64,000 bases of DNA, from the NCBI RefSeq assembly GCF_901827185.1, contig NZ_LR594671.1:744001-808000 (forward strand). Reading direction: 5' to 3'. This document shows positions 55,152-63,775 of the stretch, piece by piece (position 1 is the first letter of the stretch; each line of letters starts with the position of its first letter). The notes under the pieces were generated by a model, which was given only the letters and a program-made list of their open reading frames with translations, was not told the DNA's origin and made no database searches. A program made the position numbers and the translations under genes. The DNA is from Variovorax sp. PBL-E5. Lineage in GTDB: Bacteria > Pseudomonadota > Gammaproteobacteria > Burkholderiales > Burkholderiaceae_C.

Positions 55152-56544
55152 AGCCGACGCGCCCCTCGCCGATGCGCGCCGCTGGGATGCGCAGCTGGCA
55201 ACGCTGCATGCCACGGCCGCACTGCATGCGGGCCGCGCGGCCGAGCCCGCCGCAGCGCAGCAGGCGCGCCGCTGGCTGATCGATACGCTGGGCTGCGCGA
55301 TCGCGGGCCGCCACGCCGCCGAAGTGCGGCGCTTCGAAGCGGCGATGGCCGCACTCGAACCCAGCGGCGCCTTTCGCTTTCCCGATGGGCCGGCGATGGG
55401 CGTGCTCGGCGCCGCGCAGCTGATCGCGATGGCCGCCACCTGGGACGAGGCCTGCGAAGGCCATGCGCTCGCGCACGGCCGGCCCGGCGTGCCGCTGATC
55501 GCGGCGCTGTGGCCGCTGGCCCTGCAGCGCGGCGCGACGCTGGCGCAGTTCGTCGATGCCTTCGTGCTCGGCTACGAAGTCGGCGCGCGCGCCGGCGCCT
55601 GGCTGCGCATCCGGCCCGGCATGCACGTCGATGCCAACTGGCCGGCGCTCGGCGTTGCGGCCGGCGTGGCGCGGCTGCTCGGCCTCGACGCGGCCGGCAT
55701 CGTGCAGGCGATCGACATCGCGGCCTGCCAGCTCGCGGCCAGCCTCTACCTGCCGGTGGCCTCGGGCCGCACGGCGCGCAACACCTACCTCGCGCACAGC
55801 GCACTGCTCGGGCTGCAGGCCGCCTTTGCGAGCGCGGCCGGCATCGATGCGCCGGCCGATGCGCTTGCGCACTATGCGAGCGCGCATGCGGCTGCATCGG
55901 TGCAGCCCTTGCCAGGTCCCGAAGCGACGCTGCTGCTCGATGCCTACCTCAAGCCCTTCGCGGCGGTGCGCCATGTGCACTACGGCGCGGTCGCGGCCCA
56001 GCGTCTGCGCGAGCGCCTGCATGCCGATACGTCGGTCATTCGCGCGATCGAGCTGACGATCTACGAGGAAGCCACCGTCTACTGCGGCAACCGCGCGCCG
56101 CGCACGCCGATCCAGGCGCAGTTCAGCCTGTCCTTCGGCCTTGCGGCGATGCTGCGCTTCGGCGTGCTCGATCCCTCGGTCTACACGCCGGAACGCTTCG
56201 GCGACGCCGAGCTGCGGCGGCTCGAAGCCCTCGTCGTGCTGCGCATCGATCCCGCACTCTCGGCGCGCGGCGAGCGCGGTGCGACGCTTGCGCTGACGCA
56301 CGACGGCGGGCACCTCGGCGAAACCGTCCACACGATCGCCGGCGATGCCGGTCATCCGCTCGACCGCGCCGCGCTGCTCGCCAAGTTCACGCACTATGCC
56401 GCGCGCAGCGTCGCGGACGATCGCGCCGCATCCTTCTGCGACACCGTCCTCGACAGCGCCGACATCGACCTGCGCCTGCTCTGGCAACAGCTCGCGCCGG
56501 CACCGCTCGCCATTCCTTCCCCCACCACTTCGCCACGACCATGA
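55141..56544 (+). CDS. MmgE/PrpD-family protein
   Basis: This 467-residue protein of the MmgE/PrpD superfamily has a helical N-terminal domain (ARRWLIDTLGCAIAGRHAAE, EGHALAHGRPGVPLIAAL, GYEVGARAGAWLRI) and a smaller alpha/beta domain (about 265-395). Known members are 2-methylcitrate dehydratase, cis-aconitate decarboxylase and iminodisuccinate epimerase, all acting on tri- or dicarboxylates. No prpB or prpC partner of the propionate pathway lies next to it, but a PrpB-like lyase begins at 63.8 kb in the same cluster. The exact reaction is unknown. Confidence 0.87.
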   Translation: MRAEADAPLADARRWDAQLATLHATAALHAGRAAEPAAAQQARRWLIDTLGCAIAGRHAAEVRRFEAAMAALEPSGAFRFPDGPAMGVLGAAQLIAMAATWDEACEGHALAHGRPGVPLIAALWPLALQRGATLAQFVDAFVLGYEVGARAGAWLRIRPGMHVDANWPALGVAAGVARLLGLDAAGIVQAIDIAACQLAASLYLPVASGRTARNTYLAHSALLGLQAAFASAAGIDAPADALAHYASAHAAASVQPLPGPEATLLLDAYLKPFAAVRHVHYGAVAAQRLRERLHADTSVIRAIELTIYEEATVYCGNRAPRTPIQAQFSLSFGLAAMLRFGVLDPSVYTPERFGDAELRRLEALVVLRIDPALSARGERGATLALTHDGGHLGETVHTIAGDAGHPLDRAALLAKFTHYAARSVADDRAASFCDTVLDSADIDLRLLWQQLAPAPLAIPSPTTSPRP

Positions 56545-57509
56545 AACTCCTGCGCCATCTCGCGACCGCCTTTCTGGCGGCGCTGCCGCTGTTCGCTCTT
56601 GCCCAGGCGGCCGACTTTCCGAGCAAGCCGATCCGCATCGTGGTGCCGTTCCCGCCGGGCGGTGCCACCGACGAGGCGGCGCGCCTGATCGCCACCCAGA
56701 TGGGCGCGCACTGGGGCCAGCCGGTGGTGGTCGACAACCGCCCGGGCGCGGGCGGCAACGTCGGCTCCGACATCGTCGCCAAGTCGGCGCCCGACGGCTA
56801 CACGCTGGTGATGGGCGTGACCGGCTCGCATGCCATCAACATCTCGCTCTACAGCAAGATGCCCTACGACCCGGTGAAGGATTTCGTTGCCATCAGCCAG
56901 GTGGCGGTGGTGCCCAACGTGCTGGTGGTGCATCCCTCGGTGCCGGCGAAGAACCTGGCCGAACTGGTGGCGCTGGCCAAGACCGAGCCCGGCAAGCTCA
57001 ACTACGCCTCGCTCGGCAACGGCACGGCCGCGCACCTCGGCATGGAGATGCTCAAGACCGCGGCCGGCATCGACGTGACGCACGTGCCCTACAAGGGCAG
57101 CGCGCCCGCGGTGTCCGACCTGATCGCCGGCCAGGTGCAGATGATGGTCGACGGCCTGCCCTCGTCGCTGCCGCACGTGAAGGCCGGCCAGCTGCGCGCG
57201 ATCGCGCTCACCAGCCTGCACCGTTCGCCCTCGCTGCCCGATCTGCCGACCATCGCGGAAACGTACCCGGGCTTCTATGCCGATGCCTGGTCGGGCCTGT
57301 TCGCGCCCAAGGGCACGCCCAAGCCGATCATCGACAAGCTCTCGACCGAGGTGCAGCGCATCCTGCGTCTGCCCGACGTGCGCCAGAAGCTCGCCGCGCT
57401 CGGTGCCGAGCCCGTAGGTTCAACGCCTGCGGAGTTCGAGGCACACGTGAATCGCGAGATCGCGAAATGGGCCAAGGTCGTCAAGAGCAGTGGAGCGAAG
57501 GTGGACTGA
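56541..57509 (+). CDS. Bug-family (TctC-type) solute-binding protein 2
   Basis: This 322-residue protein has a Sec signal (LATAFLAALPLFALAQAADF), the mature start PIRIVVPFPPGGATDEAAR, then VVVDNRPGAGGNVGSD and a closing WAKVVKSSGAK. It is clearly related to, but distinct from, the Bug protein at 52.4 kb; two such binders flank the hydratase and PrpD genes. Like the first it has no TctAB partner here. It overlaps the PrpD-like gene as ATGA and ends the first part of the cluster. Confidence 0.93.
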   Translation: MKLLRHLATAFLAALPLFALAQAADFPSKPIRIVVPFPPGGATDEAARLIATQMGAHWGQPVVVDNRPGAGGNVGSDIVAKSAPDGYTLVMGVTGSHAINISLYSKMPYDPVKDFVAISQVAVVPNVLVVHPSVPAKNLAELVALAKTEPGKLNYASLGNGTAAHLGMEMLKTAAGIDVTHVPYKGSAPAVSDLIAGQVQMMVDGLPSSLPHVKAGQLRAIALTSLHRSPSLPDLPTIAETYPGFYADAWSGLFAPKGTPKPIIDKLSTEVQRILRLPDVRQKLAALGAEPVGSTPAEFEAHVNREIAKWAKVVKSSGAKVD

Positions 57510-57979
57510 GCATGCGCGCACGACACACCGAAGTTTGAAAGATGAATATGTCGAGGAACAAAAGCGGACGAGGTTCGGGCCTGGCGGGCGCGCGGGCACG
57601 CGGGGGTGCGTCGGCGGGCGGTGTGCCCTGTGCCGGCCGACGTCACCGGCCCCTGCGGGGCTTCCCTGCGCTGCTCGCGGTACGCGGGGTCTCGCTCAAA
57701 CTCGCTTCGCTCAGACAGTCGCGAGCCCTGATCCGCGTACCGCTGCGCTGCTCGGCGGTGCCTCAACGGCCGGCCCAGGGCACACCGCCCGCCGCCGTGG
57801 ACATGCTCGGGTCTTGCTCCCTCTCCCTCCGGGAGAGGGTTGGGGTGAGGGCAAGGGCCTCAACGAAGTACACGCCTTTCGCACGCCCCGGAGCCCGGCC
57901 CGCATTGCAGACCGGGCGGACTTCGCATCGTCAACAGCAGTGCGCCACCGCGTTGTCTTGAGCCAAGAAGGCACCCGAA
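57510..57979. repeat. 470-base gap with large nested palindrome and a second hairpin repeat
   Basis: No gene is supported here. A 27-base inverted repeat with one mismatch has arms at 57613-57639 and 57767-57793. Nested inside is a perfect 11-base pair, GCGGTACGCGG (57677-57687) and CCGCGTACCGC (57733-57743), so about 181 bases could fold into one long cruciform. A separate perfect 9-base hairpin, CCCTCTCCC (57819-57827) and GGGAGAGGG (57831-57839), belongs to a repeat type common in proteobacterial intergenic DNA. AAGAAGG before 57980 is the ribosome site of the next gene. The element separates the importer/hydratase genes from the Hyu genes. Confidence 0.75.
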
Positions 57980-59668
57980 ATGAATGACACCATCATCGAT
58001 CCCGTCACGCTGGCCGTCCTGCGCGGCCGCCTCGAGCAGGTGGCCGACGAGATGGACGCCACGCTCTACCGCAGCGCCTTCAATCCGATCATCGCCGAGG
58101 CGCACGATGCGTGCCACGGACTCTACGATGCCGACACCGGCGACACGCTGGTGCAGGGCAAGTCGGGCCTGCCGGTGTTCGTCGGCGCGATGGCCTTCGC
58201 GGTGCGCGCCACCGCGGCAGTGGCCGAGTCGCGCTGGGGCATGATCGACGGCGACATCTGGATCAGCAACGATCCCTACGACGGCGGCACGCACGCCAAC
58301 GACTTCAAGCTGGTGCGGCCCTTCTTCCGCAATGGCAAGCTCTACTGCTACATGGCCTCGGCCGCGCACTGGCACGACGTCGGCGGCGCGGTGCCCGGCA
58401 ACTACAACCCCTCGGCCACCGAATGCTGGCAGGAGGCGGTGCAGATCCCGCCGGTGCGCATCGTGCGCGAAGGCGAGCTCGACCAGGACGTGCTCGCGAT
58501 ACTGCGCGCCAACACGCGCCTGCCCGAAAGCCTGTGGGGCGATCTCAACGGCCAGCTGGCCGCGCTCGAGCTCGGCGCCAGGCGGCTGCACGGCCTGCTC
58601 GACGAATACGGCGACGCGCTGGTGCTGCAGGCGCTGGGCGAACTGCGCAGCCGCGCGCTCAGGCTGATGCGCTCGCACATCGCCTCGCTGCCCGACGGCC
58701 GCTACAGCTTCGACGACGTGCTCGACAACGACGGCATCACCGACCAGCCGCTGGCCATCGCGCTCGACATGACGGTGGCCGGCGACCGGCTCACGCTCGA
58801 TTTCTCGCGCAGCTCGCCGCAGTGCGCGGGGCCGGTCAACATCTCGCGCGCGACCTCGATCGCGGCCTGCTACGTCGCGCTCAAGCACCTGTTCCCCGAC
58901 GTGCCGGCCAATGCCGGCGTGCTCGATGCGGTGGACTTCGTGATCCCCGACAAGCTGGTGATCAGCTGCGAGCGCCCGCGCCCGGTCGGCGGCTACACCG
59001 AGACCATCCTGCGCATGATCGACGTGATCTTCAGCGCCACCGCCAAGGCCGATCCGACGCGCGCGGTGGCGCAGGCCTACGGCACCATCAATGCGCTGTC
59101 GATCGCCGGCCATCGCAGCGATGCCGCCCGCGAGGGCCAGCGCTGGGTGATGTTCAGCTTCTTCGGCGGCGGCCATGGCGGGCATTCGGGCGGCGATGGG
59201 CTCTCGCACGGCAATGCGCCGATCTCGACGGCGACCATTCCGCCGCTCGAGATCCTCGAAGCCGCGTACCCGGTGCGCTTCACCGAATGGTCGCTGCGTG
59301 CCGACTCGGGCGGCGACGGCCGGCATCGCGGTGGCCTCGGCGCGGTCTACGAGATCGAGCTGCTCGAACAGAACGCCGAGGTCTTCCTGTTCGGCGAGCG
59401 CGGCAGCTCGCCGCCCAAGGGCATCGCGGGCGGCGGGCCGGGCGCGGTCAATGTCTTTCGCTACGAGAACGATGGCCAATGGCACACGCCGCCGATGCTG
59501 TCCAAGATCCATGGCGTCAAGCTCGCGCGCGGCGAGCGCGTGCGGCTCGAAACGCCGGGCGGCGGCGGCTGGGGCGCGGCGGCCGAACGGCCCGCAGCGC
59601 AGCGCGAACAGGACCGCGCGATGGGTTACGTGGGCACGGCCTCGGCGCAGAAGAAAGCATCCGAATGA
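57980..59668 (+). CDS. hyuB: Hydantoinase B / oxoprolinase-type subunit (HyuB)
   Basis: This 562-residue beta subunit belongs to the ATP-dependent hydantoinase/oxoprolinase/acetone-carboxylase family. Family blocks are ISNDPYDGGTHANDF, the metal-region HWHDVGGAVPGNY, GGYTETILRMIDV and the C-terminal RADSGGDGRHRGGLG, and the length is normal. With HyuA it would use ATP to open a cyclic amide (hydantoin, 5-oxoproline or an analogue) or carboxylate a ketone. No gamma subunit of acetone carboxylase is present, which favours ring hydrolysis. It overlaps hyuA as ATGA. Confidence 0.92.
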   Translation: MNDTIIDPVTLAVLRGRLEQVADEMDATLYRSAFNPIIAEAHDACHGLYDADTGDTLVQGKSGLPVFVGAMAFAVRATAAVAESRWGMIDGDIWISNDPYDGGTHANDFKLVRPFFRNGKLYCYMASAAHWHDVGGAVPGNYNPSATECWQEAVQIPPVRIVREGELDQDVLAILRANTRLPESLWGDLNGQLAALELGARRLHGLLDEYGDALVLQALGELRSRALRLMRSHIASLPDGRYSFDDVLDNDGITDQPLAIALDMTVAGDRLTLDFSRSSPQCAGPVNISRATSIAACYVALKHLFPDVPANAGVLDAVDFVIPDKLVISCERPRPVGGYTETILRMIDVIFSATAKADPTRAVAQAYGTINALSIAGHRSDAAREGQRWVMFSFFGGGHGGHSGGDGLSHGNAPISTATIPPLEILEAAYPVRFTEWSLRADSGGDGRHRGGLGAVYEIELLEQNAEVFLFGERGSSPPKGIAGGGPGAVNVFRYENDGQWHTPPMLSKIHGVKLARGERVRLETPGGGGWGAAAERPAAQREQDRAMGYVGTASAQKKASE

Positions 59669-61734
59669 CAGCAGCAGAATCTTCCGCTAAACCCGCACGG
59701 CTGGTCGTCGGCGTCGACGTCGGCGGCACCTTCACCGACCTCTTCGTGCTCGACGAGGCCAAGGGTACCGCACGCATCGTCAAGGTGCCGTCCACGCGCG
59801 GCGAAGAGGCGCGTGGCTTCATGAACGGCGTCGCGCGCGTGGCCGATTCGGCCGCGGCCATCGCCACCATCGTGCACGGCACCACCGTCGGCACCAACGC
59901 GCTGCTCGAACGCAAGGTCGCGCGCACCGGCATCATCACCACGCGCGGCTTTCGCGACGTGCTGGAGATGCGCCGCCGCGACCGGCCCGTGACCTGGGGC
60001 CTGCGCGGCAGCTTCGTGCCGGTGGTGCCGCGCGACCTGCGGCGCGAGGTCGACGAGCGCGTGCTGGCCGACGGCACGCTGCACACGCCGGTCGATCTCG
60101 ACCAGGTGCGCGCCGAGGCGCGCGCGCTGCTGGCCGCGGGCTGCGAGGCGGTGTGCGTGTTCTTCATCAACACCTATGCCAATCCCGCGAACGAGCGGCT
60201 GGCCGTCGCCGCGGTGCGCGCGCTCTGGCCCAACGCGCACGTGACTTCGGCCTGCGAGGTGCTGCCCGAGATCCGCGAGTTCGAGCGCTGCTCCACCGCC
60301 ACGCTCAATGCCGCGCTGCAGCCGGTGGTCGGCAGCTACCTCGCGCGGCTGGAGTCCGACCTGCGCGCGCACGGCTTCGACGGCGAACTGCTGGTGGTGC
60401 AGAGCAACGGCGGCGTGATGTCGCGCCAGACCGCGAGCGAACTGCCGGTGCGCACCGCGCTCTCGGGGCCGGCGGCCGGCGTGATCGCCTGCGCCGCGAT
60501 CGCGCGCGCGGCCGGCTTTCCGAATGCGATCACCGGCGACATGGGCGGCACTTCTTTCGATGTCTCGCTGGTCGCCAACGGCGAAGCCGCGCTGGCCGCG
60601 CAGACCGCGATCGAGTTCGGCATGGTGATCCGCTCGCCGATGATCCAGATCGAGACCATCGGCGCCGGCGGCGGCTCGATCGCTTCGGTCGATGCGAGCG
60701 GCATGCTGCAGGTCGGCCCCGAGTCGGCCGGCAGCGTGCCCGGGCCGGCCTGCTACGGCCGCGGCAACATGCGGCCGACGGTGACGGATGCCAACGTGCT
60801 GCTCGGCCGCATCGCCGCCGACCGGCCGCTGGGCGGCGGCCTGCTGGCCGCGCTCGACATCGACAAGGCGCACCAGGCCATCGACGAACACGTGGCCAAG
60901 CCGCTCGGGCTCGACGTGCACACCGCCGCCGAGGCGATCCTCACGGTGGCCAATGCGCGCATGGCCGGCGCGATCCGTCTCGTGTCGATCGAGCGCGGCC
61001 ACGATCCGCGCCGCTTCGCCTACATGCCCTTCGGCGGTGGCGGCGCGCTGCACGTGTGCGCGATGATGCGCGAGGTCGGCGTCGCCACCGGCATCGTGCC
61101 GCGCTACCCGGGCGTGACCTCGGCGCTCGGCTGCGTGATCGCCGACATGCGGCACGACGCGGTGCAGACGCTCAACCGGCCGCTCGACGAACTCGACGTC
61201 GCGGACCTGCGCGCGCGCATCGCGGCGCTCGCGGCGGCCTGCCAGGAGCGGCTCGATACCTCGGGCGTGCGCTTCGAGGAGGTGCGCGAGATCGTCGCGC
61301 TCGACATGCTCTACGCGGGCCAGACGCACACGCTACCGGTGCTGCTGCCCGCGGGCAGCGGCAGCACGCTCACACGCGAATCGATCCGCCAGGCCTTCGA
61401 GGCCAGCTACGGCGCCGCCTTCGGCCGCGTGCTCGCCGGCATCGGCATCCGCGTGATGAATCTGCGCTATGCGCGCGTCGGCGTGCGGCCCAAGTTCGAC
61501 CTCGCGGTGCTGGCGCCGGAAGGCGAGGGCCGCACCGCGCCGCTCGGCATGCAGCGCGTGTTCCACGCCGGGCAATGGCGCGAGGCCACGCGCTATGCGC
61601 GGCTCGACCTGCCGGTCGGCGCGCGCGTCGACGGGCCCGCGATCCTGGAGCAGGCCGACACCACCGTGTGGCTCGAACCGGGCTTCCATGCCGAGGTCGA
61701 TGCGCACGGCAATCTTCTCGTGAGGTTGTCATGA
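59665..61734 (+). CDS. hyuA: Hydantoinase A / oxoprolinase-type subunit (HyuA)
   Basis: This 689-residue alpha subunit has an actin/hexokinase-like ATP-binding fold. Phosphate loop 1 is GVDVGGTFTD (about 16-25), with HGTTVGTNALLER, phosphate loop 2 GDMGGTSFDVS, and SIERGHDPRRF and FGGGGALHVC further on. These match N-methylhydantoinase and 5-oxoprolinase A subunits, which phosphorylate the amide carbonyl. It forms the enzyme with HyuB. The order B-A, with no HyuC carbamoylase, suggests that the opened product is processed by other enzymes, probably those encoded directly downstream. Confidence 0.93.
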   Translation: MTAAESSAKPARLVVGVDVGGTFTDLFVLDEAKGTARIVKVPSTRGEEARGFMNGVARVADSAAAIATIVHGTTVGTNALLERKVARTGIITTRGFRDVLEMRRRDRPVTWGLRGSFVPVVPRDLRREVDERVLADGTLHTPVDLDQVRAEARALLAAGCEAVCVFFINTYANPANERLAVAAVRALWPNAHVTSACEVLPEIREFERCSTATLNAALQPVVGSYLARLESDLRAHGFDGELLVVQSNGGVMSRQTASELPVRTALSGPAAGVIACAAIARAAGFPNAITGDMGGTSFDVSLVANGEAALAAQTAIEFGMVIRSPMIQIETIGAGGGSIASVDASGMLQVGPESAGSVPGPACYGRGNMRPTVTDANVLLGRIAADRPLGGGLLAALDIDKAHQAIDEHVAKPLGLDVHTAAEAILTVANARMAGAIRLVSIERGHDPRRFAYMPFGGGGALHVCAMMREVGVATGIVPRYPGVTSALGCVIADMRHDAVQTLNRPLDELDVADLRARIAALAAACQERLDTSGVRFEEVREIVALDMLYAGQTHTLPVLLPAGSGSTLTRESIRQAFEASYGAAFGRVLAGIGIRVMNLRYARVGVRPKFDLAVLAPEGEGRTAPLGMQRVFHAGQWREATRYARLDLPVGARVDGPAILEQADTTVWLEPGFHAEVDAHGNLLVRLS

Positions 61735-62345
61735 ACGAAGGCACACGCATCGACGGGCCGAAGACCGCGCTCGTGGTCATCGACCTGCAGAACGACTTCC
61801 TCGATCCGAAGGGCGCCTATGCGCGCGGCGGCGACACCAACCCGTCGGCACTGCGGCTGCCCGAACGCGTCGCCGGCGTGGCGCGCGCGCTCAAGGCCGC
61901 GGGCGGCATGGTGCTCGCGAGCCAGTTCACGCTGTGGCCCGATGCAGCGGGCGAGCCGATGGTGTCGCCGCACCTGCTGGCGCTGCGGCCCTATCTGAAG
62001 AAGGGCGACTTCGCGCCCGGCAGCTGGGGGCAGGCGAACGTCGATGCACTGGCCGGCCTGATCGACGCGACGGTCAGCAAGGTCGCCTACTCGGCCTTCT
62101 TCAACACCCAGCTCGATTGGGTGCTGCGCCGCGCCGGCATCGACACCGTCGCGGTGTGCGGCATCGTCACCAACGGCGGCGTCGCCAGCACGGTGCGCGA
62201 TGCGCACATGCGCGACTACCGCACGCTGGTGCTCGGCGACGGCTGCGCGGCCTTCGGCGAAGAGCGCCACCAGACCTCGCTGGCCGACATGCGCAATGTG
62301 GCCGAGGTGACGGACTGCGCGGCCTTCATCCGGTCGCTGGCATGA
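61731..62345 (+). CDS. Isochorismatase-fold hydrolase lacking the usual catalytic Cys
   Basis: This 204-residue protein has the isochorismatase-like fold, with Asp18 in VVIDLQNDF and Lys117 in SKVAYSAF. Cysteine hydrolases of the family (maleamate, biuret and ureidoacrylate amidases) have a nucleophilic Cys in T-N-x-C-V. Here the segment is T147-N-G-G150-V, so Gly replaces it, as in true isochorismatases; another Cys lies seven residues earlier (Cys143). It may hydrolyse the HyuAB product by another mechanism, or do something different. It overlaps hyuA and the flavoprotein gene as ATGA on both sides. Confidence 0.87.
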   Translation: MNEGTRIDGPKTALVVIDLQNDFLDPKGAYARGGDTNPSALRLPERVAGVARALKAAGGMVLASQFTLWPDAAGEPMVSPHLLALRPYLKKGDFAPGSWGQANVDALAGLIDATVSKVAYSAFFNTQLDWVLRRAGIDTVAVCGIVTNGGVASTVRDAHMRDYRTLVLGDGCAAFGEERHQTSLADMRNVAEVTDCAAFIRSLA

Positions 62346-63775
62346 CGATGGACCTGGTCGATGGGCTCGTGCGCCGCATCCGCCGCACGCCGCATCTCGA
62401 TGCCGAGGCCCGAACGCAGGTGGCGATCGTCGGCGCCGGCGCTTGCGGGCTCGTGGCCGCGCTGATGCTGCATGACGCGGGCATCGACTGCGTGCTGCTC
62501 GAACGCGATGCGGCGCCCAGCGGATCGACCGCGCTGTCCTCGGGCTTCGTGCCCGCGCCCGCGACGCGCGCGCAGCGCGCGCAAGGCATCCTCGACGACA
62601 GCCCGGCGCGCTTTGCCGCCGACATCCAGGCCAAGGCCCACGGCCGCGCGGCGCCGGCCCTGGTGCAGGCCTATGCGGAGGCGATCGGCCCGGCCATCGA
62701 TGCCTTGCAGGAACGCCATGGCCTTGACTGGATCGTGCTCGACAACTTTCTCTATCCGGGCCACAGCCGCCACCGCATGCACGCGCTGCCGCAGAAGACC
62801 GGCGCCGCGCTGATGGCGAGCCTGCAGGCCGCGGCGGAGGTGGCCGGCATTCCGGTGCTGACGCAGGCGCTGGTCGACACGCTGTGGCTCGACGATGCGG
62901 ACCGCGTCGTCGGCATCGGTTACCGGCGCCCGGACGGTCGCGAGGAACAGCTCGCCTGCGACGCGCTGCTGCTGGCCTGCAACGGCTTCGGCGGCAATGC
63001 GGCGATGGTGCGTACGCTCTTGCCCGAGATGGCCGAGGCCACCTTCGGCGGCCATGCCGGCAACGACGGCAGCGCGATCCTCTGGGGCGAAGCGCTCGGC
63101 GCGCGGCTGCGCGACCTCGGCGGCTACCAGGGCCATGGCTCGTGGATCACGCCGCAGGGCGCGCTGATGTCGTGGGCCGTGATGATGGAAGGCGGCATGC
63201 AGATCAACCGTGAAGGGCGGCGCTTCCACGACGAGACACAGGGCTATTCCGAAGCCGCCGTGCATGTGCTCGCGCAGCCGGGCGGCATCGCATGGAACGT
63301 GTTCGATGCACCGCTGCTCGCGCTGGCGCGGGGCTTTCCGGATTTCTGCGAGGCCGAGGCGGCGGGCGCGCTGCGCCGCTGCGATTCGGTCGCGCAGCTC
63401 GCGGCCTGCATCGGTTGCGACGCGGTCGCGCTGCAGGCCACGCTCGCTACGCTCCACAGCCGCTCGGCGCAACCCGACGGCCGCGTCTTCACGCGCGGAC
63501 TAGCAGCCCCTTACTTCGCGGTCAAGGTCACCGGCGCGCTGTTTCACACCCAGGGCGGGCTCGACATCGATGCCGACACGCGCGTGCTGCGGCAGGACGG
63601 CTCGCCACTGCCCAACCTGCTGGCCGCGGGCGGCGCGGCCGGTGGCGTGTCGGGCGATGCGGTCTGGGGCTATCTCTCGGGCAACGGCCTCCTGAGCGCG
63701 ATCGCCGGCGGCGCCATCGCGGCGCGCACCGCGGCCGCACGGATCCATGCCAACAAGGACTCCCATGACGAATGA
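62342..63775 (+). CDS. FAD-dependent fumarate-reductase/ketosteroid-dehydrogenase-like flavoprotein
   Basis: This 477-residue flavoprotein has the N-terminal dinucleotide fold VAIVGAGACGLVAALML with Glu ending the second strand (LLERD). Next comes SALSSGFVPA at the FAD pyrophosphate, then a capping domain. The C-terminal GLDIDADTRVL and AGGAAGGVSGDAVWGYLSG are typical of the FrdA/3-ketosteroid 1-dehydrogenase family. It has no signal peptide, haem domain or FMN-transfer motif. It probably adds or removes hydrogen across a C-C bond next to a carbonyl or carboxylate of the pathway intermediate. It overlaps the previous gene and, by 11 bases, the next. Confidence 0.87.
   Translation: MTMDLVDGLVRRIRRTPHLDAEARTQVAIVGAGACGLVAALMLHDAGIDCVLLERDAAPSGSTALSSGFVPAPATRAQRAQGILDDSPARFAADIQAKAHGRAAPALVQAYAEAIGPAIDALQERHGLDWIVLDNFLYPGHSRHRMHALPQKTGAALMASLQAAAEVAGIPVLTQALVDTLWLDDADRVVGIGYRRPDGREEQLACDALLLACNGFGGNAAMVRTLLPEMAEATFGGHAGNDGSAILWGEALGARLRDLGGYQGHGSWITPQGALMSWAVMMEGGMQINREGRRFHDETQGYSEAAVHVLAQPGGIAWNVFDAPLLALARGFPDFCEAEAAGALRRCDSVAQLAACIGCDAVALQATLATLHSRSAQPDGRVFTRGLAAPYFAVKVTGALFHTQGGLDIDADTRVLRQDGSPLPNLLAAGGAAGGVSGDAVWGYLSGNGLLSAIAGGAIAARTAAARIHANKDSHDE

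Noticed and set aside
57542..57961. Possible small gene in the gap before hyuB
   Set aside because: The frame runs through the nested palindromes and changes with them; no ribosome site, and the product is low-complexity.
58111..61734. Plus-strand open frame of 1207 codons covering hyuB and hyuA in another frame
   Set aside because: Its first part is an Arg-rich out-of-frame reading of hyuB; only the part from 59665, in the hyuA frame, is real.
57980..61734. Acetone carboxylase
   Set aside because: Only A- and B-type subunits are present, with hydantoinase/oxoprolinase-like lengths; the small gamma subunit of acetone carboxylase is not encoded.
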